A DNA stretch of 64,000 nucleotides from JBCBKP01 sp038521625 (GTDB lineage Bacteria; Planctomycetota; Phycisphaerae; Phycisphaerales; UBA1924): positions 62,001 to 126,000 of the forward strand of contig JBCBKP010000002.1 of NCBI GenBank assembly GCA_038521625.1, in the 5' to 3' direction. A program made the translations under genes and the position numbers. The notes beneath the pieces were generated by a model. The model made no database searches, was not told the DNA's origin, and saw nothing but the letters and a program-made list of their open reading frames with translations. Positions 1 to 11,428 of the stretch are shown one piece after another. Position 1 is the first letter of the stretch. Every line of letters begins with the position of its first letter.

Positions 1-295
1 GTGGTAGGTCACGTCGCGCCCGAGGCGGTCGGCGAGCCTCGCGCCGAAGGCGCGGACGATCTTGGCGCGCGGGCCCTCGGTGCCGTCCATGTTGAGCGGC
101 AGGCCGATGAGGATCGCTTCGAGCGTGCCGGCTTCGTTCTCGATGAACGCGGCAAGCGCATCGAGCAGCGCGCGGCCCCGGTCCTGATCGATCGGGATCT
201 CGATCAGCCCGGCCGGTGTGGCGACGCCGGTGATGCGGTCACCGAGCGCGAGGCCGGTTCGTTTGTCGCCGAGGTCGATGGCGAGGAGGCGCACG
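1..295 (-). CDS. ruvX: RuvX/YqgF family Holliday junction resolvase-like protein (3' end cut by window edge)
   Basis: The reverse strand read from a GTG at 295 gives a protein starting VRLLAIDLGDKRTGLALGD, followed about 60 residues later by IGLPLNMDGTEGPRA. Both blocks are hallmarks of the YqgF/RuvX RNase H-fold family, which has been linked to Holliday junction resolution and to pre-16S rRNA maturation. The first block carries the catalytic Asp of the DLG motif, and the second is the GLP-N-DG loop. About 98 codons are visible, so roughly the last 40 residues lie beyond position 1. The GTG is chosen because it places the first beta strand (LLAIDLG) at the usual distance from the N-terminus. 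No other start is better placed. Confidence 0.85.
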
Positions 296-310
296 GGGTG
301 AGCGTACGCG

Positions 311-795
311 GGGGAGAGAACGCGGAGACGCGGAGTAGAGAGGACAGAACGCAGAGGCGCGGAGGGCGATGAGGCGCACGATCGGATTGAACGGCATCGG
401 TCCGGTATTGATCGAGCAAGGTGTCGTCTCGGAAGAGCCACGTGTCCGGGGTGGTGGGGCGGATCCCGTTGGAGATCGGGCGTGCCGCGAACGCTCTGCC
501 CGTGTCGAGGTCAAAGTCGTTCTCGAGAGTTACTTCGTTCTTCTGCTACTTGGCGAGCAGGAATCGGTCACTGACGATCTCAACCGTGGCCAGTATCGCC
601 GCAGCGAGATTGCCTAGAACGCTGGCTGGCAGGGCGATTCTCAATCAGAGATTCCCCGCGGTCGCGGCTCGTATAGAGATCCCACCGGATCCCCGTTTGA
701 ACTCTGTGCCTCTGCGGATCTCTGCGCCTCTGCGTTCTCTCGCCCTGAGCCTTCTCTCCGCGACTCCGCGGGTCTCCGCGTCCCCGCGTTCTCTT
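311..795. repeat. Gap flanked by inverted copies of a CGCGGAGA-type dispersed repeat, with a decayed reading frame between them
   Basis: The gap between ruvX and the guanylyltransferase gene carries GAGAGAACGCGGAGACGCGG-like text at about 314-369. The same text appears in reverse orientation, in several tandem copies, at about 704-794 (CTCTGCGCCTCTGCGTTCTC and TCTCCGCGTCCCCGCGTTCTC). A third cluster lies at 36248-36293. Between the inverted copies, the minus strand from a TTG at 644 encodes 32 residues with a hydrophobic stretch (LPASVLGNLAAAILATVEIV) and then a TAG at 546. The same frame stays open beyond that stop to about 369, so this may be a dead small gene. I see no functional gene here. 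Confidence 0.5.
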
Positions 796-1900
796 ACTTC
801 AACTCGTCGGGCAGCTCGGCGTGGATCTTCTTGAGGTCCTGGGCGCGTTCCTTGGGCATGACGAGCGTGGCCGAGGGGGTCCGGACGACGATCAGGTCGT
901 CGCAGCCGAGCAGGGCGACGGTGTGGTCCGGGTCGTCGGAGGCGACGAGGTTGTTCTTCGAGTCGACCGCGGTCAGGCGGGCGCCGGCGGTCTTGTTGCC
1001 GTCGGCGTCGGCTTCGAGGGTCGAGCCGTACGCGGGCCAGCTTCCGACATCGAGCCAGTCGATGTCCATGCGGACGCCGCAGAGCGAGACCTCGGGGTCA
1101 TCGCCGGCGGGCTCCATGAGGGCGTAATCGACCGATATTTTGGGAAGTGTTGGGTATATCTCGTCGAGGACGCGTTGTTTGTCCGGTGTTTGCCAGGATT
1201 TCTGAATCTTGGCGAGCCCGGCGTGGCTCTCGGGCTGGTGGACCCGGAGGCGGTCGAGGACGGTGCCGGCGTGGAAGACGAACATGCCGGCGTTCCAGAA
1301 GAAGCGGCCGGAGGCGAGGTACGCCTTGGCTTTCTCGAGCGGGGGCTTCTCGACGAAGCGGGCGATCTTGAAGGCCAGGTCGGAGGCGGCGCCGTCGATC
1401 GGGCCGTCGTCCTCGATGTAGCCGTAGCCGGTGGCCGGCTCGGTCGGGGTGATGCCGAAGGAGACGAGGCGGCGGTGGTCCTGCTCGACGAGCTCGAAGC
1501 CGGCGTCGAGCGCCCGGGCGAAGGTCTCCTTGGGCGTGATGAGCTGGTCGGCGGTGAGGACCGCGAAGACGGCGTCGGGGTCGATGGTGCTGAAGACCGC
1601 GGCGGCGAACCCGACGGCGTTGACGGTGTCGCGCGGGGCGGGCTCCCCGAGGATCTGCGGATCCGGAAAGTCGGGGAGTTGCTCGTTGATCGCGGGGCGG
1701 TAGCGCTCGGCGGTGCAGATGTAGCGCCGGTCGGGTGGGACGAGGCCCTCGAGGCGTCGGGCGGCGAGCTCGATGAGGCTGGCGGGTCTGTCAGCGCCCT
1801 GTTCGTGGATGAAGCGGATGAGCTGCTTCGGTGTGCCCTGACGGCTCATCGGCCACAGTCGGGTGCCGGCGCCGCCGGCCATGATCATCGCGAATCGCAT
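794..1900 (-). CDS. manC: Mannose-1-phosphate guanylyltransferase
   Basis: This enzyme makes GDP-mannose from mannose 1-phosphate and GTP, supplying polysaccharide and glycan synthesis in the cytoplasm. The 368-residue product begins MRFAMIMAGGAGTRLWPMSR, the nucleotidyltransferase signature with the GGxGTRLWP loop. It also has FVEKPPLEKAKAYL (the conserved E-K-P segment) and WLDVGSW near the C-terminus. Length fits the single-domain form without a mannose-6-phosphate isomerase domain. The frame is open upstream to 2041, but the start at 1900 is chosen because the signature lies at the extreme N-terminus in this family. The gene is divergent from the pilM-like operon. A closely related sugar-1-phosphate specificity cannot be excluded from sequence alone. 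Confidence 0.9.
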   Translation of the reverse strand: MRFAMIMAGGAGTRLWPMSRQGTPKQLIRFIHEQGADRPASLIELAARRLEGLVPPDRRYICTAERYRPAINEQLPDFPDPQILGEPAPRDTVNAVGFAAAVFSTIDPDAVFAVLTADQLITPKETFARALDAGFELVEQDHRRLVSFGITPTEPATGYGYIEDDGPIDGAASDLAFKIARFVEKPPLEKAKAYLASGRFFWNAGMFVFHAGTVLDRLRVHQPESHAGLAKIQKSWQTPDKQRVLDEIYPTLPKISVDYALMEPAGDDPEVSLCGVRMDIDWLDVGSWPAYGSTLEADADGNKTAGARLTAVDSKNNLVASDDPDHTVALLGCDDLIVVRTPSATLVMPKERAQDLKKIHAELPDELK

Positions 1901-2176
1901 GGCGGCGGAGTGTAGTGGTAGGGCGCGCGGGCGTGGCCGGCTGCTGTAAAGAAGAGGAACGCGGCGCGGCCGCGGCTCGTACCGACGGACGGGCCGGGGG
2001 CTCGGGCTCCCCGGCGGCGATTTGGGCGTTAGGATGCCCACCTTCCGGCGGGGGCGGCCCGCCGGCGTAGCCGCGACGAGAGGGCTCGGTCCGGCGGGCG
2101 CGCAACCGCGGTGGTGGTGCGGGGCGCGAACGAGGACGGCCGCGCGGCGTGTGGCGGGACGCCACGGAGACAGCCA

Positions 2177-4042
2177 ATGTCAGGTTCCAACGTCTGCTGG
2201 GGCGTCGAGATCGGCGCCGGAGCGATCAAAGCCATCAAGCTCGAGTCGGAGAACGACGGCGTCACGGTGGCGGACTTCGCGATCGTGCCGCACGCGAAGG
2301 TGCTGAGCACGCCGGATCTGGACGAGACCGACGCGGTGCGGGTGGCGCTGGGCCAGCTCGCGGCGCGTTGGGATCTGACGGACGCGCCGCTGGCGGTGAG
2401 CATCCCGGGCAACCAGAGCTTCGCGCGGTTCGCGAAGCTGCCGCCGGTGGAGCCGAAGAAGGTCAAGGACGTCGTCAAGTTCGAGGCGCAGCAGCAGGTG
2501 CCGTTCCCGCTCGAGGATGTCGAGTGGGACTACCAGACGTTCGTGAGCCCCGACACGCCGGAGGTGGAGGTCGGGATCTTCGCGGTGGCCCGCGCCCGGA
2601 TCATGGAGCGGCTGCAGGCGCTGGGCGACCTGGAGTTGACGCCGGAGATCGCGACGCTGAGCCCGATCGCGGCGTACAACGCGCTGGCGTACGACCTTGG
2701 GTTCAACGACGAGACGCCCGGGACGATCATCCTGGACATCGGGACGACGGCGACCGATCTGGTGATCGCCGAGCCGGGTCGCGTCTGGGTTCGGACGTTC
2801 CCGATCGGCGGGCACCAGTTCACCGACGCGCTGGTCGAGCAGTTCAAGCTGAGCTACTCGAAGGCCGAGCGGCTGAAGCGTGAGGCGGAGCAGAGCCGGC
2901 ATGCGCGTCACGCGTTCCAGGCGATGCGCCCGATCTTCACCGATCTCGTGCAGGAGGTGCAGCGCTCGATCGGCTACTACCAGAGCGTGCACGCCGGCGC
3001 CGATCTGAAGCGTCTGATCGGGCTGGGCAGCACCTTCAAGCTCCCCGGGCTGCGCAAGTACCTGAAGCAGCAGCTCCAGATGGACGTCTACAAGCTCGAG
3101 AACTTCAAGCGGGCGCGGATCGAGGGCGACCGCGAGGCGGAGTTCGAGGAGAACGCGGGCACGCTGGCGACGGCGTACGGGTTGGCGCTGCAGGGCCTGG
3201 CCGAGAGCCCGCTCTCGGCGAACCTCATGCCGGTCGGCGTGCTCCGAGACGCGATGTGGAAGCGCAAGACGCCCTGGTTCGGCGCCGCGGCTGGCGTCGC
3301 GGTGGCGGCGGGTGCGGCGATGTTCATCCGCCCGCTGATGGACATGACCTCGTTCCAGGATGTGAAGCCGACGGAGCTGCAGGCGGCCGAGCGGCTGTCG
3401 CGGCAGCTCTCGGGCGAGGCGCAGGACGCCGGCGTGGTCAACGGCGAGCCGATCGACCTGACGGCGTCGCGTCTGCTGACGGTCTTCACGGGGCGCGAGG
3501 TCTACCCCATGGCGGTCGCGGACGTGCAGCGTGCGGTCGGCGCGGTCGAGGGGGTCGAGGTCGCGTCGGTGAAGGCCGCTTGGACGTTCCCGCAGCAGGG
3601 CGGCGGTGGCGGCGGATTCCGTCCGGGCGGAGGGTTCGGTGGCGATCCGCAGGGGCAGGGCGAGCCCGACCCGCTGGAGGGCGTCGAGCACGTCAAGGTG
3701 ACTGTTGTGCTCCGCGAGACCGGCGAAGGCACGCTCGACCAGTCGGTCGCGGGGATGCTGGAGTGGCTCGAGGCGAGCGAGTTCCGCGAGGGCGTGCCGT
3801 ACGCGATCCGAGGGGCGAAGATCGAGCCTATCGGCCCGCGGAGTCGATTCTCGCGGCCCGGCGCCGCGGGCTCGGGTCAGCGCGGCGGCGACCCGCTGGA
3901 GGATCTCGCGCCGCTGGCGCCGGATGAGTCCCCGTCGATCAGAGCGCGGGGCGGCGGCGATCAGGCCGACGACGCGGCGACGAGGGTGGTGAGCTTCGGC
4001 CTCGTGCTCGGGGCGACTCCTGACGAGGGGGGTGACGCGTGA
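2177..4042 (+). CDS. pilM: Type IV pilus/type II secretion PilM-like protein with a C-terminal membrane-anchored extension
   Basis: The N-terminal 350 or so residues form an actin-like PilM domain: CWGVEIGAGAIKAIKLE (phosphate-1-like strand), FEAQQQVPFPLEDVEWDYQ and TIILDIGTTATDLVIAE, ending in GLGSTFKLPGLRKYLKQQL. PilM is the cytoplasmic scaffold that binds PilN in pilus and type II secretion assembly. PilM alone is about 350 residues; this protein has 621. After SANLMPVGVLRD comes one transmembrane helix (about residues 373-393), then a 220-residue tail with Gly-rich linkers. The order resembles PilM fused to a PilN-like bitopic segment (PilN usually starts with an NLLP-type motif), which is my inference. 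The ATG at 2177 is preceded by a GGAG at about 2165. The next gene overlaps at GTGA (4039-4042), so they are co-transcribed. Confidence 0.8.
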   Translation: MSGSNVCWGVEIGAGAIKAIKLESENDGVTVADFAIVPHAKVLSTPDLDETDAVRVALGQLAARWDLTDAPLAVSIPGNQSFARFAKLPPVEPKKVKDVVKFEAQQQVPFPLEDVEWDYQTFVSPDTPEVEVGIFAVARARIMERLQALGDLELTPEIATLSPIAAYNALAYDLGFNDETPGTIILDIGTTATDLVIAEPGRVWVRTFPIGGHQFTDALVEQFKLSYSKAERLKREAEQSRHARHAFQAMRPIFTDLVQEVQRSIGYYQSVHAGADLKRLIGLGSTFKLPGLRKYLKQQLQMDVYKLENFKRARIEGDREAEFEENAGTLATAYGLALQGLAESPLSANLMPVGVLRDAMWKRKTPWFGAAAGVAVAAGAAMFIRPLMDMTSFQDVKPTELQAAERLSRQLSGEAQDAGVVNGEPIDLTASRLLTVFTGREVYPMAVADVQRAVGAVEGVEVASVKAAWTFPQQGGGGGGFRPGGGFGGDPQGQGEPDPLEGVEHVKVTVVLRETGEGTLDQSVAGMLEWLEASEFREGVPYAIRGAKIEPIGPRSRFSRPGAAGSGQRGGDPLEDLAPLAPDESPSIRARGGGDQADDAATRVVSFGLVLGATPDEGGDA

Positions 4043-5418
4043 AGGGCGTGCTCGAATGGGTCAAGTCGCACCTGCTGATCGTGATCTTCGGCGCGGTGAT
4101 CGTGCTGGTGCCGGTCGGCGGCGTTGTGGGCTCGATCATCTGGAACGGATCGCTGAAGACCGGCTTCGAGGAGTCGAGCAACGAGTGGAACCGCTCGCTG
4201 CGGTCGGCCAGCACGGTCAACTACTCGGTGCCGCCGCTGCTCGAGGGCGAGGAGCCCCTCTCGCAGTCGACCGCGCCGAATTCGGCGTTGACCGAGATCT
4301 ACCGGGCCGAGCGTGAGCGCCGGGAGGCCGAGGCGGCCGAGGCCGCGGAGCGGTTGGTCTCGCTGAGTTCCCGCGGGCGCGTGCCGCTGGTCGAGGGGCT
4401 CTTCCCCGAGGGCGGGCCGGAGCGCACCGTGCGTCCGCTGATCGCGGGCCTGCGGCGGGTCCTCGTCGGCGGGGGCTCCGGCTACGACGCGCTGTTCGAC
4501 GAGATCAACGCCGGCGGTCCGCCGCTGGTCTCCCGTGTCCGCGAGCAACTCGAGGACGCGCGACTGCGGCGCTCCGACGATCTTCTTTCGGGGCAGCCGG
4601 ACGATGCCGTCCTGACGCCCGAGCAAGAGTCCCAGATCCGCGAGGAGCTCGGGGAGCGTCGGTATGGGATCTACCGCAGCCGCGCCCAGGACCTGAATGT
4701 CTACGGCGATCCGCGCTCGGTGCTCGCGACCGGCAGCGAGGGTCCCGGGCCGTTCTCGCTCACGCCGTTCGACGCCGAGGACCGGTCGGTGTCGGTCGGC
4801 GAGGCCTTCGTCTGGCAGTGGGACTACTGGATCGTCGGTGATCTGCTCCGTGCGGTCGACCGGACGAACACGGTCGATGGCGTGCGGCTCGACGTGCGCC
4901 GGGCGCCGGTGAAGCGGATCGTGTCGATCCGCCTCTCCAAGGTGGATCTGCCGGCCGAACAGGGCGCCGGATTGGGGGCGTCGCCGAGCCCGTTCGGGAG
5001 CCGCGATGCCCGACCGACCCCACGGATCGGCGGCGGTCAGCCAGCCGGGGCGCCGGTCGGTCCGGTGCCGTCGCATACGCGGCGGGCGGCGGGCGGCGGT
5101 CCGGAAGGCGCGTACGACGTGCGGCGGGTCGTTCTGGTCGTGGACGCCGAGTCCGGCTCGCTCGCGAGCCTGATGTCCGAGATCTCCGGCGACGGGTTCG
5201 TGACGGTCGTCGGGGTCGAGGCCGAATCGGTCGACCGGCTCTCGCTGCTGGCGCAGGGGTACGACTACGGCGAGGACAACCACGTGGTGCGGGCCATCAT
5301 CGAGATCGAATCGGCCGCCGCGCGCGGCTGGCTCGAGCCTCTGATGCCGGACCAGGTGCGCGCGGCCTACGGGCTGCCGCCGCGTCCGGTGGAGACCGAG
5401 GACGGGTTCGACGGCTGA
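4039..5418 (+). CDS. Bitopic membrane protein of the pilM operon (PilN/PilO-position protein)
   Basis: The 459-residue product has one transmembrane helix at residues 7-30 (LLIVIFGAVIVLVPVGGVVG), a short cytoplasmic N-terminus and a large periplasmic part. A charged, probably helical segment rich in Arg, Glu and Ala follows at about 90-120. A Gly/Pro-rich linker at about 310-350 separates a C-terminal domain containing DVRRVVLVVDAESGSLASLM. The start is a GTG overlapping the pilM stop. Position, topology and length class match PilO-like or Amuc_1100-like partners encoded next to pilM in other bacteria, but I see no diagnostic motif, so the family is inferred from context only. It probably sits in the inner-membrane platform with the PilM-like protein. 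Confidence 0.6.
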   Translation: MKGVLEWVKSHLLIVIFGAVIVLVPVGGVVGSIIWNGSLKTGFEESSNEWNRSLRSASTVNYSVPPLLEGEEPLSQSTAPNSALTEIYRAERERREAEAAEAAERLVSLSSRGRVPLVEGLFPEGGPERTVRPLIAGLRRVLVGGGSGYDALFDEINAGGPPLVSRVREQLEDARLRRSDDLLSGQPDDAVLTPEQESQIREELGERRYGIYRSRAQDLNVYGDPRSVLATGSEGPGPFSLTPFDAEDRSVSVGEAFVWQWDYWIVGDLLRAVDRTNTVDGVRLDVRRAPVKRIVSIRLSKVDLPAEQGAGLGASPSPFGSRDARPTPRIGGGQPAGAPVGPVPSHTRRAAGGGPEGAYDVRRVVLVVDAESGSLASLMSEISGDGFVTVVGVEAESVDRLSLLAQGYDYGEDNHVVRAIIEIESAAARGWLEPLMPDQVRAAYGLPPRPVETEDGFDG

Positions 5419-5498
5419 GACGGACGGTCGGACTGGACGGATGGGTCTAGCGGCGGGCCGGCGCAGGAGCGCCCGAGGCCCGCGGGAGCGTTGGAAAG

Positions 5499-7418
5499 AT
5501 GAAACTCAAGGGCATCAATCCGCTCGAGCAGCACGCCGACAAGATCGTGCTCGCCTTCGCCTCGCTGCTGCTGATGGCGGCGGTCGCGGCGCAGTTCGTC
5601 CTCGATCCGAACGCGGTCGGCGACGGCGGCGACAAGACCTCGCCCTCGCAGATCGCCGGCGAGGTCGAACGCGAGGCGTCGGCGCTCATGTCGCGCCTGC
5701 AATCCGCGGCCGCGCCCCCGCAGTTCGACCGTCCCGAGATCACCTCGGCGGTCGAAGCGGCGCTCGCGACCGAGACGATGATCGCCGACGCCGGCTCGCT
5801 GGGTGGCGGGTTCGCACCGCCGATCGAGGCCGAGGCCGGGACGGAGGGCGAGGAGGTCGCTGCGCTCGATGTGCCGGCGCCGGGCGGGACGCTGGCGATC
5901 ATGTCCTGGGTGACCGTCGATCCCTACTTTGCTCAGGAGCACCCGAGCCTCGCGGCACGGCTGCCGCGGTCGCAGCCGCTCGACGCCCCGGTCGTGAGCG
6001 TGCAGGCGTCGTTCGACGCGGCTGAGCTCCGCGCCCGGCTCGACAACCCGCCGCCGGGCCAGCGCCCGATCCCGCGCCGCCTGATCGGCGAGGGGCTCGA
6101 GATCATCGCGGTCGAGATCGAGCGCCAGGCTCGCGGCGTCGACGGCTCTTGGAGCGACGCCGAGGTCGTGTCCGGTCCGGGCTGGGTCCCGTCGCTATTC
6201 GACAATCTCGACGCGGTGAACGCCGATGCCCTCGAGGGGGCGCCGGTGCGGGACGTCCGCTCGCTCACGCAGACCGCGCGCATCGCACGCCAGGCGGTGA
6301 TCGCGCCGCCCCCGCCCCGGACGATCTCCGGTGATCCGCTCGTTCTGCCGGAGGACGACGGCGAACGCAATCAGTGGGCGAGCCAGGTGGAGCGGCTCGA
6401 CCGCCTGCAGGAGCAGCTCGAGGACGTGAATGCCGATATCGCGCGACGCGAGGCACGCAACGCCGAGGTGCGTCAGACGCTGCGCGACCGCCAGCAAGAG
6501 CTCAGCGCGGAAGTGCAGGAGCTGGACTCGGAGGTCCGCGGCTTCTTCGAGAACGCCCAGGCCTCGACGGCGATCGACTCGGATACCGCGCTCTCACGAT
6601 TGGGCGAGGCCGTGCCGTTGCTCGGCTACGACCTGGCCGCGGAGCCCGGCGTGACGTACCGCTACAGGACGCGGGTCGTGCTGAACAACCCGCTCTACGG
6701 GGAGTCTCAGCTCTTCGCCGACAACCCGGTCCGGGCCGACGAGACGCGCGACGCGATCGTGCGGAGCGAGTGGTCGTCGTGGAGCGAGCCTGTCGATGTG
6801 CTCCGGGCCAGCTACTTCTTCGTGCGCGGCATCTCGCTCCCCAACGCCGTGAACGCGCAGTCGGCCGCCGTCACGGTCGATCTGTACGCGATGTACTACG
6901 GGCACTACCGCAGCGAGACGGTGCTGCTCGAACCCGGTGACCCGGTGCGGGCCGACCTCGAGCTCGAGGAGGCGGGCCGGATGTTCACCTACGACCTCGC
7001 GCAGCTCGACCCCGAGGCGGTCAGGGTGTTCCTCGAGGGGCTCGACGACCCGAACACAGAGACGGGCGAGCTGCCGGCCGGTCTGACGCCGGTTGACGCG
7101 AGCCTGGGGCTGGGGTCGCCCGCGGTGTTGGTGGGCGTGTCGCCTTCGTTGTCCCGGACCGAGGCGCCGAGCGCGGTCTTCGCCGACCCGATCAACGGTT
7201 TGATCACGCAGTCGGAGGACACGGTACCGGCGGCGTTGCGAGCGACGGTCGAGCGTTCGGTCGCTGTGGGGCGTTCGACGCGGCCCTACGCCCCCGAACG
7301 GCTCGGCGTGCAGATCTCCATCCCGACCGTGGCTCCCGCGCCCCGGGGAGGCGGCGGCACGCCGAGCCCCGGCGCCGGCGGGCGTCGACCGCCGCCGGGG
7401 CGGACCGACCGTCCGTGA
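5499..7418 (+). CDS. Bitopic membrane protein with periplasmic coiled coil, third gene of the pilM operon
   Basis: The 639-residue product has one transmembrane helix at about residues 16-38 (KIVLAFASLLLMAAVAAQFV), then a long periplasmic region. A heptad-rich segment at about 285-350, with many Gln, Glu and Arg residues, looks like a coiled coil. It is followed by a domain with a YRYRTRVVLNNPLYGES segment, and the protein ends in a Gly/Pro/Arg-rich tail. It lies 80 bp after the preceding gene on the same strand with a GGAAAG ribosome site just before the ATG. I do not recognise the family. Topology and operon context suggest a structural part of the pilus or secretion platform. Confidence 0.6.
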   Translation: MKLKGINPLEQHADKIVLAFASLLLMAAVAAQFVLDPNAVGDGGDKTSPSQIAGEVEREASALMSRLQSAAAPPQFDRPEITSAVEAALATETMIADAGSLGGGFAPPIEAEAGTEGEEVAALDVPAPGGTLAIMSWVTVDPYFAQEHPSLAARLPRSQPLDAPVVSVQASFDAAELRARLDNPPPGQRPIPRRLIGEGLEIIAVEIERQARGVDGSWSDAEVVSGPGWVPSLFDNLDAVNADALEGAPVRDVRSLTQTARIARQAVIAPPPPRTISGDPLVLPEDDGERNQWASQVERLDRLQEQLEDVNADIARREARNAEVRQTLRDRQQELSAEVQELDSEVRGFFENAQASTAIDSDTALSRLGEAVPLLGYDLAAEPGVTYRYRTRVVLNNPLYGESQLFADNPVRADETRDAIVRSEWSSWSEPVDVLRASYFFVRGISLPNAVNAQSAAVTVDLYAMYYGHYRSETVLLEPGDPVRADLELEEAGRMFTYDLAQLDPEAVRVFLEGLDDPNTETGELPAGLTPVDASLGLGSPAVLVGVSPSLSRTEAPSAVFADPINGLITQSEDTVPAALRATVERSVAVGRSTRPYAPERLGVQISIPTVAPAPRGGGGTPSPGAGGRRPPPGRTDRP

Positions 7419-7464
7419 GCGTCGTAAAACTGAGCGTGGGCGATCGAAAAGCGGGGCGGGTTGC

Positions 7465-7492
7465 TTGACCCAAATCGGACGCGGGCTAGCAT
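7465..7492 (+). promoter_or_regulatory. Probable rRNA promoter
   Basis: TTGACC at 7465-7470 and TAGCAT at 7487-7492 are separated by 16 bp. This is the best sigma70-type promoter in the gap and stands about 610 bp before the 23S gene. A GC-rich discriminator follows. It would drive the 23S-5S operon independently of any 16S gene. Confidence 0.6.
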
Positions 7493-8102
7493 CCCCTCGC
7501 CTCTGAAAACGGCCGAAAGCCGCGTTCAGGGGTTCTGGCAGCGACTCCCGGACGGGACGAGTTGTTGGGCTCTTTGGCAACCGGAGACGGATGAATGGCG
7601 GTCCCCGCCATCCCGAGCAGCCCGTCTGCTGTCTCGGTCGGGAGTCGATCCGCGAGCCCTTTGGCCCGGCGATCCTGGTGGTGGGGAGGTCATGAGATGT
7701 GCGATTCGAGATCGCGTCTCGTGGCCGTAGATACCGAGATTTCAAGTTGAACTCGTAGCGCACCGCGGAGTTCGGTCGAAGGGCAACCGGAGGCTGGGCG
7801 ATGCGGTGAGGTCGGCGTTCTCGCGGATCGGGAGACCTAGCCCGTTCCGCGTGGATCGAGCCGCCCAAGCACACACCGGTGGGTCACCGGATCGATGCCG
7901 AGATCGTGGCATCGTTGGCCCGGCGGGCCGAGTCCTTCGGGGTGAGGTCGGTCGTTCGGCGTCGGGCGTTCCCTGCCCGGCGGCTCGTTATGCAGAGTCA
8001 TGATTACAGGTGTGCTTGGCGACTCGTTGTCGTCCCTGTCGTGGTTGTTGTCGGGCTGTCCAGCGTGTCTGGGCGGTTTCGATCGCGGCTCCCGGCGGGG
8101 GT
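7493..8102 (+). promoter_or_regulatory. Long 23S leader with boxB/boxA-like antitermination signals
   Basis: The 600-nt leader shows a hairpin at about 7500-7532 (CCTCTGAA pairs with TTCAGGGG, with an inner CGGC/GCCG stem). It is followed at 7568-7580 by GGCTCTTTGGCAA, close to the rRNA boxA consensus TGCTCTTTAACAA. A hairpin followed by boxA is the usual order of Nus-dependent rRNA antitermination sites. The rest contains several GC hairpins but no tRNA, 16S sequence or convincing reading frame. The last 11 bases form one side of the 23S processing stem. Confidence 0.5.
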
Positions 8103-10809
<2,707 letters not shown>

Positions 10810-10989
10810 ACTCCCGCCGGCCGCCGCGACGAATTCGGTTCGAATCTAATTTGGTGATCTAACTTAGGTTTGGGCCGGCCCGTCGCAGGCCGCTGCGAGT
10901 TCGGCTCTCTCGGGAGCTGCCCGCCATTCATCAAAGTCTTCGGTCACACCAGTGACCGGCTCGAGGGTGAGAGCCCACGCGTCCGGTTT

Positions 10990-11095
10990 GTCGGTGACCA
11001 GAGGCTTGGGGTCACACCTGTTCCCATCCCGAACACAGCAGTTAAGCCCAAGCCGCCGATGATACTGCCCTGCGGGAAAGTAGGTCATCGCCGAC
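10990..11095 (+). rRNA. rrf: 5S ribosomal RNA
   Basis: The core CACCTGTTCCCATCCCGAAC near 11015-11034 and the following GTTAAGCCCAAGCCGCCGAT are typical 5S sequence. The ends GTCGGTGACC and GGTCATCGCCGAC pair as the terminal stem. It lies 180 bp after the 23S gene; the spacer holds no tRNA. Confidence 0.95.
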
Positions 11096-11099
11096 TTTT

Positions 11100-11140
11100 G
11101 AGCCCTCTCGGGTCATTCCGAGGGGGCTCATTTCATTTTT
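11100..11140 (+). terminator. Rho-independent terminator of the 23S-5S operon
   Basis: A 12-bp near-perfect stem (GAGCCCTCTCGG with CCGAGGGGGCTC) and a short loop are followed by ATTTCATTTTT, starting five bases after the 5S end. Confidence 0.9.
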
Positions 11141-11210
11141 ATGAGCTAGACCCGCCTGTTCGTGGTCCGGTCGAACGCTGTCAGCACCGGATCTCGCCTC
11201 TGAGCAAGTG

Positions 11211-11227
11211 ACCCAGGACCCCTGGGT
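11211..11227 (+). promoter_or_regulatory. Palindrome upstream of the first PEP-CTERM-like gene
   Basis: ACCCAGG and CCTGGGT are perfect inverted repeats around a 3-nt centre, in the gap between the 5S terminator and the first array gene. It could be an operator or a minor RNA hairpin. Otherwise I see nothing specific in 11141-11428. Confidence 0.25.
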
Positions 11228-11428
11228 AATTTCCTAGGTGCGAGGGGTTCTCCCTAGCTCGCTTCTGAGCAGGCACTTGGGCCAAGTACCGAATCGCCAA
11301 ACTTCGGCCTGGATTGTCACACGAGGGCATCCGATTCCCGGGCCACATCGTTAGGATGGATCGCGGGGAGAGACGGCGGCGCTGAGAGGGCGTCGGCGAC
11401 TGATATTGAGAGACCGGAGACGAGAACC

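Noticed and set aside
369..617. An 82-codon plus-strand gene in the gap before manC
   Set aside because: No ribosome site, no motif, and it starts inside the repeat cluster. The minus strand shows a better, though broken, frame.
7493..8102. tRNA genes in the rRNA leader
   Set aside because: No cloverleaf with a TTC-type T loop and matching acceptor stem could be found by eye, only GC hairpins.
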